A stretch of DNA of 64,000 bases, taken from assembly GCF_004798865.1 (NCBI RefSeq), contig NW_025335589.1, forward strand, positions 12,729,909 to 12,793,908, in the 5' to 3' direction. Position numbers and translations under genes: made by a program. The notes under the pieces were generated by a model that was not told where the DNA came from, did no database searches, and was given only the letters and a program-made list of their open reading frames with translations. Shown here in pieces: positions 48,330-62,100 of the stretch. The stretch's first letter is position 1, and the number at the start of each line of letters is the position of its first letter. Source of the DNA: Varanus komodoensis. Taxonomy: Eukaryota > Chordata > Lepidosauria > Squamata > Varanidae.

Positions 48330-48583
48330 AAGATAGGCTCAAATTACAGAAAGCCAGGTTCCAGCTGAACATCATGAAAAATTTCCAGACTATTTAAGCA
48401 ATACAACAATGGAATCAATGGTCTAGGGAAGTTGTGGGCTGTCTCTCACCGAGAGCATTCAAGATGCGGCTGGACAGCCATATGAGAGGGATGGTTTAAC
48501 TTGAAGACATGCACTGAGCAGGAGATTAAGCCTAATGGCCTTATGGCTCCCTTCCGTCTCTACTTTTCTATGATTCTATACAT
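48330..48583 (+). mobile_element. CR1 LINE 3' end
   Basis: The typical CR1 3' UTR order is present: 'aaagccaggttccagctgaac' and 'atcatgaaaaatttcc', 'attcaagatgcggctggacag', 'cctaatggccttatggctcc', 'cttccgtctctacttttcta' and the ATTCTA tail to ~48580. Strongly 5'-truncated, no coding sequence. Confidence 0.88.
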
Positions 48584-48599
48584 TATAATCTGCAGGAGC

Positions 48600-49190
48600 G
48601 TCTGTACTACCTACCCAGTGTAAGTCTCCTTCTGCCTTCTCCAACTGATTCTCTTACCCTAAACTTGGATGGGCTTAGGGTCTCGAACTTCCTCCCCTTC
48701 TTTTTGCTCTGTTTCCCTGGTGCCTACTGACCTTGTGCCTGTGCCCACTTCTTGTCCTCTTGCTTCTATCTGTTCTCTACAGGACCAGCTTTCCCAAAGA
48801 TAAGGCAGCAGCAGCGGAAGGTGAAGTAGTGGCAGCAGTGAGCTGTGCTGTTCTCCCATCATTACCCTGCTCCTGCCAGAAGGCCCTACTCCAGTTGCTC
48901 CAGCACTTCCAGTAGGTACTCTGGAGAACCCTACCAACATCACACCCACTGAGGAATTTGCAACATAAGAGAGTGGCTGGTGGTACTCTCTGGAGGAGCG
49001 TGTCCTCTTGTTTCCTTCATTAGATTCCTCCCCTGACTGCTGTTCTGGCTCTATGAAGAGCCATGTGTAGCTGGAAAAAATGGCTCTGGGGAGGCTCTCA
49101 GAAGTATTGCAGCAGTTTCTTCCAGCTGCACAGCTTTTCCTAGGAGCAACACAGTGGTGAAGGAACCAGGAACAGTTAAGCATGTTTAAC
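48600..49190. other. GC-richer unassigned segment with a 174-codon open frame
   Basis: The minus-strand frame 49183-48659 is open for 174 codons, unusually long for this window. Its translation is a mix of Ser/Gly/Glu-rich stretches with no domain I recognise, and the plus strand also has open stretches. It may be a repeat or old coding relic, or just GC-rich DNA with few stops. No splice or start evidence supports a gene. Confidence 0.3.
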
Positions 49191-52100
49191 CTGAAACCTT
49201 AACTCTTGGAATTTGGAAGCCAAAAGAACCTATTTAGAGACACTGCATGTAGTATTTCATAAATATGTTCTGAAAAGAGTGCATAGCCACCTTTTTCCAT
49301 TTTTGGGGCAAAAACCTCAAGAGCCACACAGGGAAACTTGAACATGAGCTTCTGAGGACTGCTTCCCATAGCAATATTTGGCATTGCTCAACAAGTGATG
49401 CTCAAAAGGGGTCAGGAGGAGCTTCAGAAGAAGATAGTACTAAGCTCAGTGAATTGCAAATAAGAAATGGTGAAGTCACCACAGAAACACTTTTTAGGGG
49501 ACTCTTTAAATCTTGCCTTGGAGGTTAGGAAAAGCCAGCTGTCCTGTAACCAAAATGTGGCTGTCATATACGCTGAAGTAAGGCCTCTGGTATCCTGAAA
49601 ATAAGAGTTGGAGAACTGTAGCTGTAGATAACTGGGCAGTCACAGTCTTCCACTCTGTTTTCTGAATAGCATGCCTTTCAGTCCCAAGTGAAAGCAGAAA
49701 CCCATTAGAATGTTTTTAAATTATCTGACCTTGGGTTTGCCCCTTGTATTGGTTCAAAAGAAAGGAAAATTATTACACACTCATTCTACTGACTTCATTG
49801 CCTGTTACCTTGATGAGCATTTAAAATGTAAATTAAAGAACATTCCTGTTAGAACCAAGTTTGCTTAAAATCCCAGAGGTATGGTTTCTGCAGCTCCTAT
49901 TTGTTGCTCTAGGAAAAATTATTTCATATTTTGTCAAAGTCATACAAAATGTTCCTGAAATTTATTGCATAATTCAATTGGCAAGGTGATTATTTCTCTC
50001 TTTAAAAGCCATTGGAAGGGAGTTCAGCTCTTCCTAAAACAATATCTGACTTTTATTACAGCTTTATTGTGTGTAACATGGCTGGCATATTAATGCTACC
50101 TCTCCTTAAGGACCATGTTTCTAAATAAGAGAGTCAAACTGATTAGATTAGTTACAGTGAGCTGCTAAAATAACTTCATCTAAAATTCAATTTGTGTGAT
50201 TTCCATTGTGTCCTTGAAAGTACTACACAGGATCATAATTTGGAACCAGAACAACACCAGAACTTTCCCTCAGCTCTGAGGTGACAATGCACAGTGGCAA
50301 AATTGAGAGAAATGCATTCTTGGAAATAAAGAAAAGTTAAGGAAAATAAGATACACTGGAATAAAATACACTGGAAAATTCCCTAGCAATTGTCTACTCT
50401 CAGGGTTCACAACCTACTTGATAAAGAAAACATATTTTTCTGGTTACAGTGGTTACACCTGCTTACAAAAACAATACTAACAGTCTGTCTCACTAACAAT
50501 CTGTATGCCCCACTGAAGAACAAGAGCAAAATCAAAGTTGAAATGGCAGGTGTTGCTACTTAGTGCAATATTTATTACATAGGAACAGATATTTAACACT
50601 CATGCATATAACATGCTAGGGAAATTAACATATCCTATAGCCAAATATATGAAAAAATCAAAAGTGAAAGTATGCTCTAAGTTATCTTTCGCTTTCTTTT
50701 GATAATTATTTATACATTTAATTATTATACATATATTTATGTGTAATTTATATACTTTGTTAGTTGTTAAAAAGCTATCAACATTGAAAACTGTGAAACA
50801 TTAAAACTACAGAATTTTTAAAAACTAAATTAAAAATATGCCTTTTTAAGTTTACACACCAGTTCCTTTAAGTTTATGAACCAGCTTTTCTATATATAGC
50901 ACTGTCAGTTTCCTCACAGAACTGAGATCTGACCTTTAGACCACGAGCTTTTCCTTGCCAGTTTTTCTGCTAACTTCTATCTGGAGTCATGCTGTAATGG
51001 AACAGTGCAATTACACAAATATGAAAATACACTTTAATTCCCTTTCAGAAATAAGAGTCTATTTTTCTCACACTAAAAACACCTGAAAGTACTCTGAAAA
51101 AGAAGCAGCAGCAAAATAGAGGGTGACAACAAATTCATAGATAAGGAATCACAAGTGTACAAAAATTGGAAAATGTCCAATGTCCTGTGAAAAAACTCAT
51201 GGACATAATTACTGTCAGCCACCTTTGGCTAAATTTACTCAATAGATCAGAGAACAATCAGAAGGACTGGAGACAGCTACTTTTTTGTTTTTAACTTGAA
51301 GTCCAAACCTCCAAAGATGCACCATGCCTGTTGCCCACTGTCACTCTGAGTGAAATGATTTACTAGGAGCTAAATAGTCAGCTTTAATATAAATCCTATC
51401 AAGCTGGACTAAGCTCAGCATCTCTTTTCATGCAATAAAATTAAAAACAGAGCACTGGAAGGTGCCAAGACTAAAACCCTACCATACTGTGTATTGATTT
51501 CTATCTGAAAGTACCAATTGACTTAAATGGGACAATGATTTTGCCCCAGATTCTTTAGCTGCTATGACACAGATTTAAATGGAGTGTAATGAAATGGGAA
51601 ACACTGCAGACTTAACCCCTTCTCATTATGCTGTTGAGATGATAATCTCACAGTCAGTTTTGCAATGCTGTAGGGAAAGAAACACGATAAAGGTATTATC
51701 CTTTAGAGGCCTCAGAGGAGTCTTTTTAATAGAATTGACTTGTGCCTGTTGATCTCATTTTCCCATAAAGCTCTACAATTCATTCTCATGAAATGGCAAT
51801 ATTTACAAGGGTTGATACTTCTTATCAGGTATACTAGGTAGAACCTATATAGACATAGCCTAGCAGACTCCTTTCTTCTCTTCTAAATTGGATTCCCCCC
51901 ACCCCTTCTTGCTACTTCAACAACCATTTCTATTTGTGGGCATGATAATGGTGCATTGATCAGTCTTGTTCTCTCTAAGGAAATAGCACAAATATTAAGA
52001 GAAGATTAGTATTTCTATTTTTTCCTACAATTTTGTCAACATTTAAAAATTAATGGGGTTAGTTCTTGATAGAAGGATGACATTTTCTCATTTGTGATGC

Positions 52101-53160
52101 TGTGTGTGAGTGCATGTCCATGTTAGATTAGGGTTGCCTGACCTTAGCTTTTAGATGTACCTATTTGAAAAGCAGGCCAGAATGTTCATGTGAGATTCCA
52201 GAGATATTTCAGAGGCACCTGCTGTTGGAATGAGAATGCTACACTATGGAACCTTGGTTATAGCCAGCAAGGCATCAGTGTAAACTTTTCTCTCATTGAA
52301 AAAATCAGATAATGGTTGGAGAAGGGATCCCAATCAGAAGACCACTGTGGAAGGAACACAATGCATCATGTTCCTAACCTAAATTCTCTCACACAGTGGC
52401 TATTAGCTGCTTGTTGGTTGAATCAGTGAAAAGTGTGAATAATGTGACATATAATTTGGCTGACAGTGAGAAAAGTTTATAAATATTGATCCAGTGACAA
52501 ACATAGTCAAGAATATTCACCTATCATAACATCTTTGCAATGAGGAAAAATACTTGTACAATTCAAAAAAGGAACTGTTAAACCCTGAACAAAAGAATGT
52601 TTGTGAGGGAAAAGAAAATGTATTAGAAATGCAGGCTCTCTCACACAGCTAAAGCTTTATTCTGGAGAGCACATGATAGAGAAGAAAAGTCGATGTTGGA
52701 CAGGGAGAACTTTGAAGGAATAAGAAGGAAGGATACAGTGCTCTAGAAGTACAGCCGGCTGAGTTTCAGTGTAGTCACTCAGAATAACCAAGGAAATGGC
52801 CAATATGGAGAAAATTAAAGGAAAATGTCAGGAATGATGAACTGATCAGAGAAGGAGCTTTCAATATACAGGAAATACACAGGAAAAAAGAACAACTGCC
52901 TATGTGAGCAGCTGTGACGGGACAGAAGCAAAGCACGCAGAGAACCAATCAATAGCATTCATTATCTGCCACATCTACAGTTCTTCAACATGTTGTCTGT
53001 CACTCCAGTAGAAGAATATCATTAGATCTTTTCTTTAAGTACACATCAGGATAATGAGACAATCCATTGAAAGATGGAATAAGCAGGGCCACAGTTTTAT
53101 GCAAGTTCATGCAACAGGCTCTGTAACACCAGAAGCTCTGAAAACATCTGGCAATTCAAC
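49191..53160. other. Non-coding DNA, nothing assigned
   Basis: About 4 kb with no recognised exon or repeat, notably free of the LINE and SINE fragments seen to the left. AT-rich, including a very AT-rich piece at 50,690-50,860. Confidence 0.5.
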
Positions 53161-56130
53161 TTGCTTATACATAGGGTAATATAATCTCTTCCCATGGGCT
53201 TCTAGTAGTCTGAAACATTACCCATTTCTTCAGCAGTAGGCAAAGTGGTGGCCAACACTTTTCAGACATCTTTCTCAAGGAGCTGTACTGCTCCCACTTG
53301 CTGAAAACTGTGGGTTCACAGTAATTGTTTAGTGTGTTGGGGTTCAAACACCACCTTGTATTTTATTGAATATTTTGGCTAGGTTTTCTTGCCTTTTTCA
53401 TGCCTTTCACTGTAGCCTTTCTTATGGTGCTTTTGAGGACAATTTATCAAATCCTCAATGTACCCTCATTCCCAAAAATGTGGCCCAACCCCTGCCTTTC
53501 TCAGTAGCTTCCCCTGTTCAGGAACTCAGGAATGTCTACTTGACTCATTCCCTGTCCAGAGCCCAGTTCTAGGTAGGTGAACAAGATGGCTTCAAATGAG
53601 GTCTGTCCTCTCCCCTACCCCTAAATCTTGCAGCCCTCAAGACAAGTCTCTGGAATCCTTTAAAGTGCACAGAAGTTCACTAAAACCCCTATTTACTCAG
53701 ATCTTTCCCTTCTACTGGGTTCTTATTTACAGAGAAGGACTTCTGGCACTAATTGCCAATCAGCAATCAATCAGAGGTAGCAACACAGACTCACAGAAGT
53801 AAAACAAAATAATAACAAAAATACAAACCAAAGCCAATCTGCCTGTAGGCAGCAGAAGCAAAAAGATCCTGCTCAGCCCAAACATGACCAAGTCATCTTT
53901 CCCAGTGCCCTGAAGAAAAATGGGCAATAGTGAAGCCTGCATAGGGATAGAGAAGGATGGGCTTACCCAGTCCTTAAAATCTGATCCATACTTGCATAAG
54001 TGAAACATATGGCTGTATGTTATGTGTCAGCATGCCCTTCCCACATCTGCAGCAATTGCAAAGCTACTCCCACCTACAATCTTCAAACTTCTATTCAATT
54101 ATATATAATTCTGAACATACCTACCCACACAAACTTAATTTTCAGGTACAAGTGAGAAATAAAGCACTCTCTTACTTTACATGGCACTGCAATATTTTCA
54201 TACAAGATCATCACTCCATAAAAGATAAATACTGATACTTGTACTGAATTTTTCTTGTTAATTCCTTGGTTTTTGTTTGTCTTTTAAAGATACCTTTCCT
54301 TTAAAGAAAATGTGAAGAGGAACATAGGAACAGACCCAAAGGCTGCAAGTCCTAAGCAAGCTTCCATAAAATGAATTATTCTGATTGTGATTGGTTTCGA
54401 AGTAAAAGTTTTTTAATTAGGGTATACTGATGCAAGAATGCCCTTCACTATTTATGCAGGCCTACTGTTGTAAAGTTAATGCAATGGTACAAACTGTGCT
54501 TGCATTTAATTGTATTCTTGTAATTTCAGTTTTATTTTCTTTGCAATGCTATTGTTGATACCATGTGAGAATTCATTCTCTATGACTCTCTGCTTTGAAT
54601 CACTGTCAGAATCTTCATAACTAACCAACATATTCCCAGTGGATTTTAAGAGTTATGTATCAAAGTCTACTCATAAAGCAAAAAATGTTTGCAATTTGCA
54701 TATGATAAATTGCCCAAAATGTTGTCCAATGAATATAAACAATTTTTCGAATGCCATCAACCATCATGCAAATGCACCATAAGCTAATGCAGCAGTAGGC
54801 AACTTTTGTCACACACCCCACTCCCAGTTCAGTCCTCTCTGCTGTCATAAATTGATATATTTTGGTGATGTATGGTAAAATATAATGCAAGAGAATTCAA
54901 GTATTGCATAGATATTGAAGCCAAGGCACAGCCAATAAAATATTATTATTTAAAATGATTATTAAACCGTGTCATGAATAGAATTTTTCAGATGCATACA
55001 CACACAGATCTCAATTGAGTGATAGATATGGATACATTGATCTACAATGCCTGTAAATAAGAAACATTGGTTTTGAAGTTTAGAAATTTAATTTTATTCA
55101 TCATTCTGCAAATGAAAAGTCTTGCTCTAAATGTAGTGACAAAATGAGTGACTTGGAGAGCAAGGCAGCAGAGGTGGAGCCTCAAACTGAGCCAGTAACT
55201 GGTCTTGCAACACAAAAGCAAGAGAGTATCTATGGTTTTTCCTCAATGCAATCACAAAACCAACTAAATTGCAAGAAGAAGAGCAGAGCAGAGCTAAAAC
55301 TATTTTTCTGCACCTGTAAATCTACCAAGGAATGCATGCATAAAGGTGCATACTTCCACGGCAAGCAGATATGGGTCTGATATGCATCTGCAATCTAACT
55401 GCTATAACTTGTTCAGAGTCACAGATGCTTCTGACCCACAACTATCTCACCTTGCTCAGAAAAAGAAAAGGAAATGAGTCTCAAATGCTAAGTCTTGCTT
55501 TAAAGAAAGGTCCCACAACCACCAGACCTTGGAAAATGATTTCATTGTATTTACATTGTTACACTGCATTTATATTCCACCTTTGCAGAATATGCAATGC
55601 AATACTCCACAACAATAATAGTCAGTTTCCACTCCAGACAGAAGAATAAAAAAGAAAAAAACAGAACATTTGTATATGGTTTTGTCTGGCTCTTGTCAGA
55701 AAGGCAGAAAACATGGAAGAAAAAGGTCACACATAGACTTTCACAAACTCATAGAAAATTACTTTCTTAATTTATAAAGCTTTTTAATCAATGTAGAATT
55801 TAATTTAAAAAATAACTATGTGGAGAAGGCAAACAAGTACACACTGGCATGAACTCCGCAAAATGAAAGAAAACTTGTTCTCCCCCATTCAGTCCCACAA
55901 TCATTTTCATTGGCCAGCTGGATGGTTGGTCCATTCCTTGAACATTTCTAAGTGGCCCAATAGACCTTCCACTGTTACCAAACACACACAGTGTTCCAAT
56001 TGGCTAGGAGACTGTTGAACTTTTTCCTTTGTAACTTCCTGGAGAAGTACTGCTAAGATCACCCCAGGAGACTTCTCCAATATCTCCCCACCCCCAAGCC
56101 TTTTATTAAGAAATTGTTCTGTACTCACTT
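53161..56130. other. Non-coding DNA, nothing assigned
   Basis: No gene or repeat family recognised. Short open frames at 53165-54235 and 55144-55649 are of random composition. Confidence 0.5.
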
Positions 56131-56133
56131 GCC

Positions 56134-56182
56134 TTGCACATGCATGTATGCACATGCACACACACGCATGCACACACACAAA
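56134..56182 (+). repeat. Imperfect (CA)n microsatellite
   Basis: CA units interrupted by TG/CG ('acacacacgcatgcacacac'). Frames crossing it give cysteine/histidine-rich artefact peptides on both strands. Confidence 0.9.
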
Positions 56183-59100
56183 TAAGGATAATAAATCCGT
56201 GCAGGACAAAAATATTCTGCAGTGATGGCCAGATACACCAAAGAATCTGTCATGCTGATGCAAAAAGTGTAGTAGAAAGTAGAAAGTGTAGTGAGAAAAA
56301 GTGTAGTAGACACACCATGAGGTTGATTGCTATACGAGATATGAGCAGTGGGATGGGGACATAGTTACATCAGAAGCACCAGCCTCCCTGGTTTACATGG
56401 GAGACAAAGTGTATCAAGCAGTAGAAGTAAGTGTGCTACTCACATTTGTAGGTGATAACAGCTTGTGAAACAACCTTTGGAGTAATAAACACCTATGTGT
56501 TCCTTTTTAAAGCCTGTAGTGGGTGTGTTCCCACTTACTGGCTCCAAAGACGAGGACCATTTTTGAAATAATGATGTTAGTTTGGATTTTGATCCTTGGA
56601 CATTAATATTAATGTCTTCGATGAGAATTATCTCCCTGGTATTAAGCTTCTTATGATTAATCTTTTGTTAGCTTCGCATACTATGCTCATTCGATATTGC
56701 AAAAAGCCTATAATCTCAACAATTATGCGATAGTTAATCAAAACCTTGGGGATCAACAAAATGGACAAATTAACAGATAAGATAGACAGAATGCATTGAC
56801 TTACTGAGCTGAGTCTCAAGGAAAAAATAGATTTGAATTGAAAGGAATGTGTGTTTTAGAACTGAAAATATTTTTCATATGTACTTTTTGAGTACTAAAT
56901 AATAATAAATGACACTTTATATGATGTTAGAAAAAGGAACGCATTAATGAAATACAGGCTTCCTACAGTTACAATTACATGTGATATTCATTCACCTTAA
57001 TGGACTAGAAGCACACAAAACAGTACATGTTAATGGGATCTAAGCACATGAAACAGTGGGCAACAGAGCAACCTAAGTGCTTGCCCTAATGCAGATGATG
57101 AAATTACTAGGTTTGATGCTCCTATTTTTGGCAAATTTCAAGCTAAGCATTTTCATCTTAGTCATCAGGAACCACAGTTTCTTATTGATGGCTAGGATGT
57201 TGTAATGGACTGGATTTATAGCACTAACCTTTTAATGTTTCAACCATTGCTGGTAGCTATTCTTAATACTAACTCAGATGCAATTTATATTCTTCCCAAT
57301 TATGTTTGTCATCTACTTCAAAATGATGGATTGAGGTAGATTGAAACATTTTCCTCACATTAACTTGGCACAGTAATGGAGAAAGGGAACAAACAAGCCA
57401 TACTGTTGTTTGCTCTCAAATCTATTAGTTCATTTGGCTTATTATCTGAAAATGAGTATAATAAGCTGTCTAATGTGTAGTACTTCAAAGTTGTCTGGTT
57501 TTCCACATGTATTGATTAACTTTCAAAGCAGAGGCATGGTTTCTTAGATTAAACCACCTTGTGAAAAATATTCTCATGTGAATACAGTCTGAAAATGGAC
57601 AAATCCAAGAAGAGTACTTTTAATACCTGCCCTAATATGATCAGCATAAATTGGTCATCATCGAGCAGAACATATAGTTTATAATGGGAAGTAGTTCATG
57701 TTATAGCTGGTTTCTCTCATTTTTTATACTCTACCTCAACTCATGTTATCATGGGAAAACCATATTCAGGGCTGAAATCCCACCACTCAACTGTTCAAGA
57801 AAGAGTACTAAGACTGAATTTAGTCTCACGCATGTACTTGCCTTTCCCTGACAAACAGACTTGCTTCAAAGTTTGCCTATAGTACCCCATGGGCACTTTG
57901 TGGATTGGAATCAAAAGCAGACTAATTATGCTTTACTTTCAGGACTTATGCAAGACAGTATTCCTATGCCCCTATTACAGAGAGAAAACATTTCACAAGC
58001 TGTATCCCTGACAGGTACAACTGATGCATACAAAATTAGAGTACTTGACCTATGCCACTGTAAAGTCTGTCATCTGATTGGTTAGATGGAATAATGGGAT
58101 GAAGCTGACAGGATCACAGTCATCACAGAGCTGCCTCAGGGCCATGCTTTCAGGACTGGAGAGTATGTTCTTGCAGGTAGAATACAAACAAACTATCCAG
58201 CACTGATCTGGAGTAAGAAACAATTTTAGAAGAGTCTTCGTTGAAGCTCCAGCCCTCAATTGCTGTATCTGGCTCCTAAATGGTTACTGCTTTTTTCAGT
58301 AAGTGCTGCTTTCCCTTGGAAGGGAGAGAGTTAAAAATGGGGAGCTGTGAGAAATTGAATGCAGGCATGAATTTCTGACAAGTTTTAAAATGATAATCTG
58401 GCCCTTTAGATTTTGGTTTGCCACCTCTGTGCTGGTGCTTACTTCCAAAGGTGTGAGTTGAGCCATCAGAAGACTTTCATTTCTAAGACAGACTATGAAG
58501 GGAGGAAAGGTCTTCAAAGGAAATTTGAATAAGCCCGGCTGATTGGAACAAATCAGCACTTGAAAAGTACATTGTCCTCATACTATTTGCACAATTTATG
58601 TAATAAACATGTTTTTGGGTGCACTTTGCACAAAAATGTGCAAAATAATGTGATTTGTGAAAAATTCCCTAGTGTTTTTAAAAATTGCTGGAGCCCATCT
58701 TAAAGCCAGAAGTCTGCAGCAGGGAAAAATAACTCGGGTCACTTCCAGTCATTGGATTAGAAGCAGCAGGACATCTGTCATGCTGAAACACACCAGCACA
58801 TCACTAGCTGATGTTACGTAGCATCAGCACATTACTAGCTGGAGAAGATTGGAAATTGCTCCTCAGATGTTCCTGTTCATTGAATAAGTGTAAGGTGTGC
58901 TTCTTGGAGTCAGCAGGCAATGGCACTTTCCAGCATGGAGGATCCAAGATGGAGGACCAACGTTCAGAAGGACCAGCACCTGATTTTGAGTCTTTTTCAG
59001 TTGTTTTTTCTGCAGACCACAGATACCACAAGCTCTCAGTCCTTGACACAGCTATCTGGACATAGTATTTGTCATCTTCAACATAGAATATTGCTGTTTC

Positions 59101-62100
59101 AGTATTTCATAATATCTTCACAGAATATTGCAACAACATCTTTTCTATTCCAGCATTTGTTTTATAGATAAAAACTATGTTTAATAATGAACACTGGTGA
59201 TCTGAAGAGGTTGGTGAGCTTCCCTGGCCTTTTTCAGAATTGGGCTTGGCTATCCATTTTATTCAGAAACCACTTCCAAATGTAAAACCCTATGTAACTG
59301 GAAATGTAGCACTCTCAGTGTAGTAACTGAAAATGTGATGACTGGGGCAGTAACACTGATAGCTGGTACACTTTCAGGATTCCTACAATAGAAGGCTGAA
59401 GCAGGATCCCAAGTGCCCAGAGTTCTGGCAATGGAACTAGACAAGATTCTTGATGAATAGGCAGAACAATTTAGGTATACCTAAACATATCAGCCACATC
59501 CTATAAGCTCAGGAACAAAGCAGCAAAATTATGGCTAGGACTAATAATTTAAGCAAATCATATGAGGAATACAGAAAATGTGAAAAAGCTAGCATATATA
59601 TTTAGTTGATCAGCTGCAGGATATAACAGAAAAGATGAAATCAGAGTCTAAGGGTGATATCAAGTCACTTGAGATAGAGTTGAGTTTCACACTGAATTGA
59701 TACCTAAGAGGCTTGCAAAAAAACAATGAAAAATTCATGAAGATTGTTAACAAACAGGTTTAATACTCAAAACACATGAATATTCTGAGGACTTAATTCT
59801 GCCTAAATACACAGGCCTCGTAAATCATTATTTGCATTTTACTCCCATATGGATTATATTCTTCATAATGGTAGCAAAAATTGCATAGCAATCCCTCCAA
59901 AAATACATTTGATAACAGCAGTTAACCTGTATTTTCCTGCTTGCAAACACTATAAGGCTTATCTCTCATTGATCAGAACACAGGCCTCGACGCATTGCAA
60001 ATTTTGTGTCATACTCCTGTGAAATATGAACACGACCTTGCTTTTTTTTCTTGCATATCCAGGCCAACGTAAGTGTTGGTCCATTAGAATTAATGGTGGC
60101 ATCACTGTCAGCAGGGCAGTATATCCAGTCCACATGTAGTCTGAACTTTTAAGCAACTTATTTGTGTGAATGGGATTCAGCACCATGGATATTTCCTTCA
60201 GAGTTCAGACAACAAACCAGAGCAGAATCAATGTTCCACTCATACCAGAGCCACCAGCCTCTACTAAAACTTGCCTTAGCAAGGGGAACACACACTAGCC
60301 TGCCAATATTCTAGGCTTGTACTTGGACAATCTCCATTGCAGAGCAGAATACAATGGTGTTGTGAAGTGCTACTGGAAGTACAAATTTAGTATTTGCCTT
60401 GGTTTCTACTGTGTGAAGTCTTCACAATACATGTGAGTAATCTTTAAAAATAAGCTAGCTGAAGTATGATCCACGTTTTCATATAATATTCTCTTTAGAT
60501 CGTAACAAGGAGCCAAGTAACATTGTGCACATACAAGACCTGAGACTGTGTTTTTTGAAGAGCCACCTCCTTCTGTTATATGGAAGGTGCTTCCTGAAAC
60601 TGAGGGGACTTTGAAAAGCAGCCTGTGATATGACATGAGGGCCTACTGCTAAAAGCAAAGTGGCCAGGAATTTCACAGCATGCCCAAATTAGCACTTTAG
60701 TTCACAGCTATAGTTGTTATTTGCTTTATGGAAAAAAAATGCATACCTATATGCTAGGCTTAGACGCTCAAGTTTTCAGTGCCCAAAGTTTCTCTCAGTA
60801 TTTATGCCAGTAAAACTATCTTAGCACATTGTCATTTCAGTGATGCCACATGGCAATTATGATTGTGCTGAAAGAATTTTAATCGTATTAATGTGTCGCT
60901 CAAAAGCAAAAAGAAAAATGCTTAGGTATTGCACTGAATAGCTGTGTCCAATCATGTGAAGATATTTGCCCCCAATCTGGCAGCTCTTTGTCCATGTTAG
61001 GGAATGTTTCATTTCTACAGAAGTGGACAGAAGGATACAGATGTGGACCTCTCTTCTTCATTGAACTGAAAGGAGAGTCAGTCAGGAGCAAATGAGTAAA
61101 CAGAGTCCTTCTGGGTTTGGAGCACTGCATCTCTGCACAGATACACACTGAGATCTCTTAGCCAATTTTCTGTGGAGCAGAGCCACAGTTGTGCGACACA
61201 GCCTCAATCAAGTATTTCAATTATCCTGAGTGTAAAAACTATTTGTGGAATCAGCACAGAATCCAATTAACAGGAAACAGAATGGACAATGGCGGCAGTC
61301 ACACACCACTGCATGTGTACGTGGTGAGTAGCATATCACTAGGCCAAGCCCAAAACACCATAATACATGTTCTGAGTTTCAAAAGCCACATATTCAGGAA
61401 CAGGAAACCAAACACTGCCATACCGAAGCTGCAGAACTGTATTGTAAAACAGAAAAACAACTGGTGTGGTATGTACCAAGCAGGTGTACATGTAGCTTTT
61501 CTTCTGTATAAAAATACTCTTATGCAAAAGGAAATTTACCAACTGAGGGTGTAGAGCATCAGGTAATACCAGAACAAGAAATAAAAATACATAAAAGACA
61601 CAAATACTTTAATGCACGAGCTTTTTGGCATATAGGGTGCCACTTTTTAATTTCAGGAGCATAAAAAACGCAGCTCAAGTTTTAGATGCCAGCCATGAGA
61701 AGCCTATAAGGCTACCACCCTTTCCTGCTGAAGGCAAAAGGGTGATGAAAATACAAGGCACTCTATTATTTCTCCCTGGTAATAATTTTCTGAATAATAT
61801 TCTGGTATGTAGCTAAGGAATATAGGACACAGGAAACAGCAACACTACTGGAGACATTGTCACCAAGCTGAGCACTGTATTACATAATACAAGGAATAAC
61901 CCTAATCAATTGCATTATTCAGGCCATAATGCTCCAGGTAAATAAATCAAGCACCAGAAATGTTCATATTAATTTTACAATTTCCTGGAATAGATGGGCA
62001 AACTAGCAAAAAGAAAAGCATATACAAACAAAATTCCCTTTGATTGTAACCAGCAGATTACCACTTACCGAGCTGTTGAATGGATCCAGAATTTTAATGT

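Noticed and set aside
56125-56364. Cys/His/Val-rich peptides on both strands
   Set aside because: They come from translating a CA/TG microsatellite.
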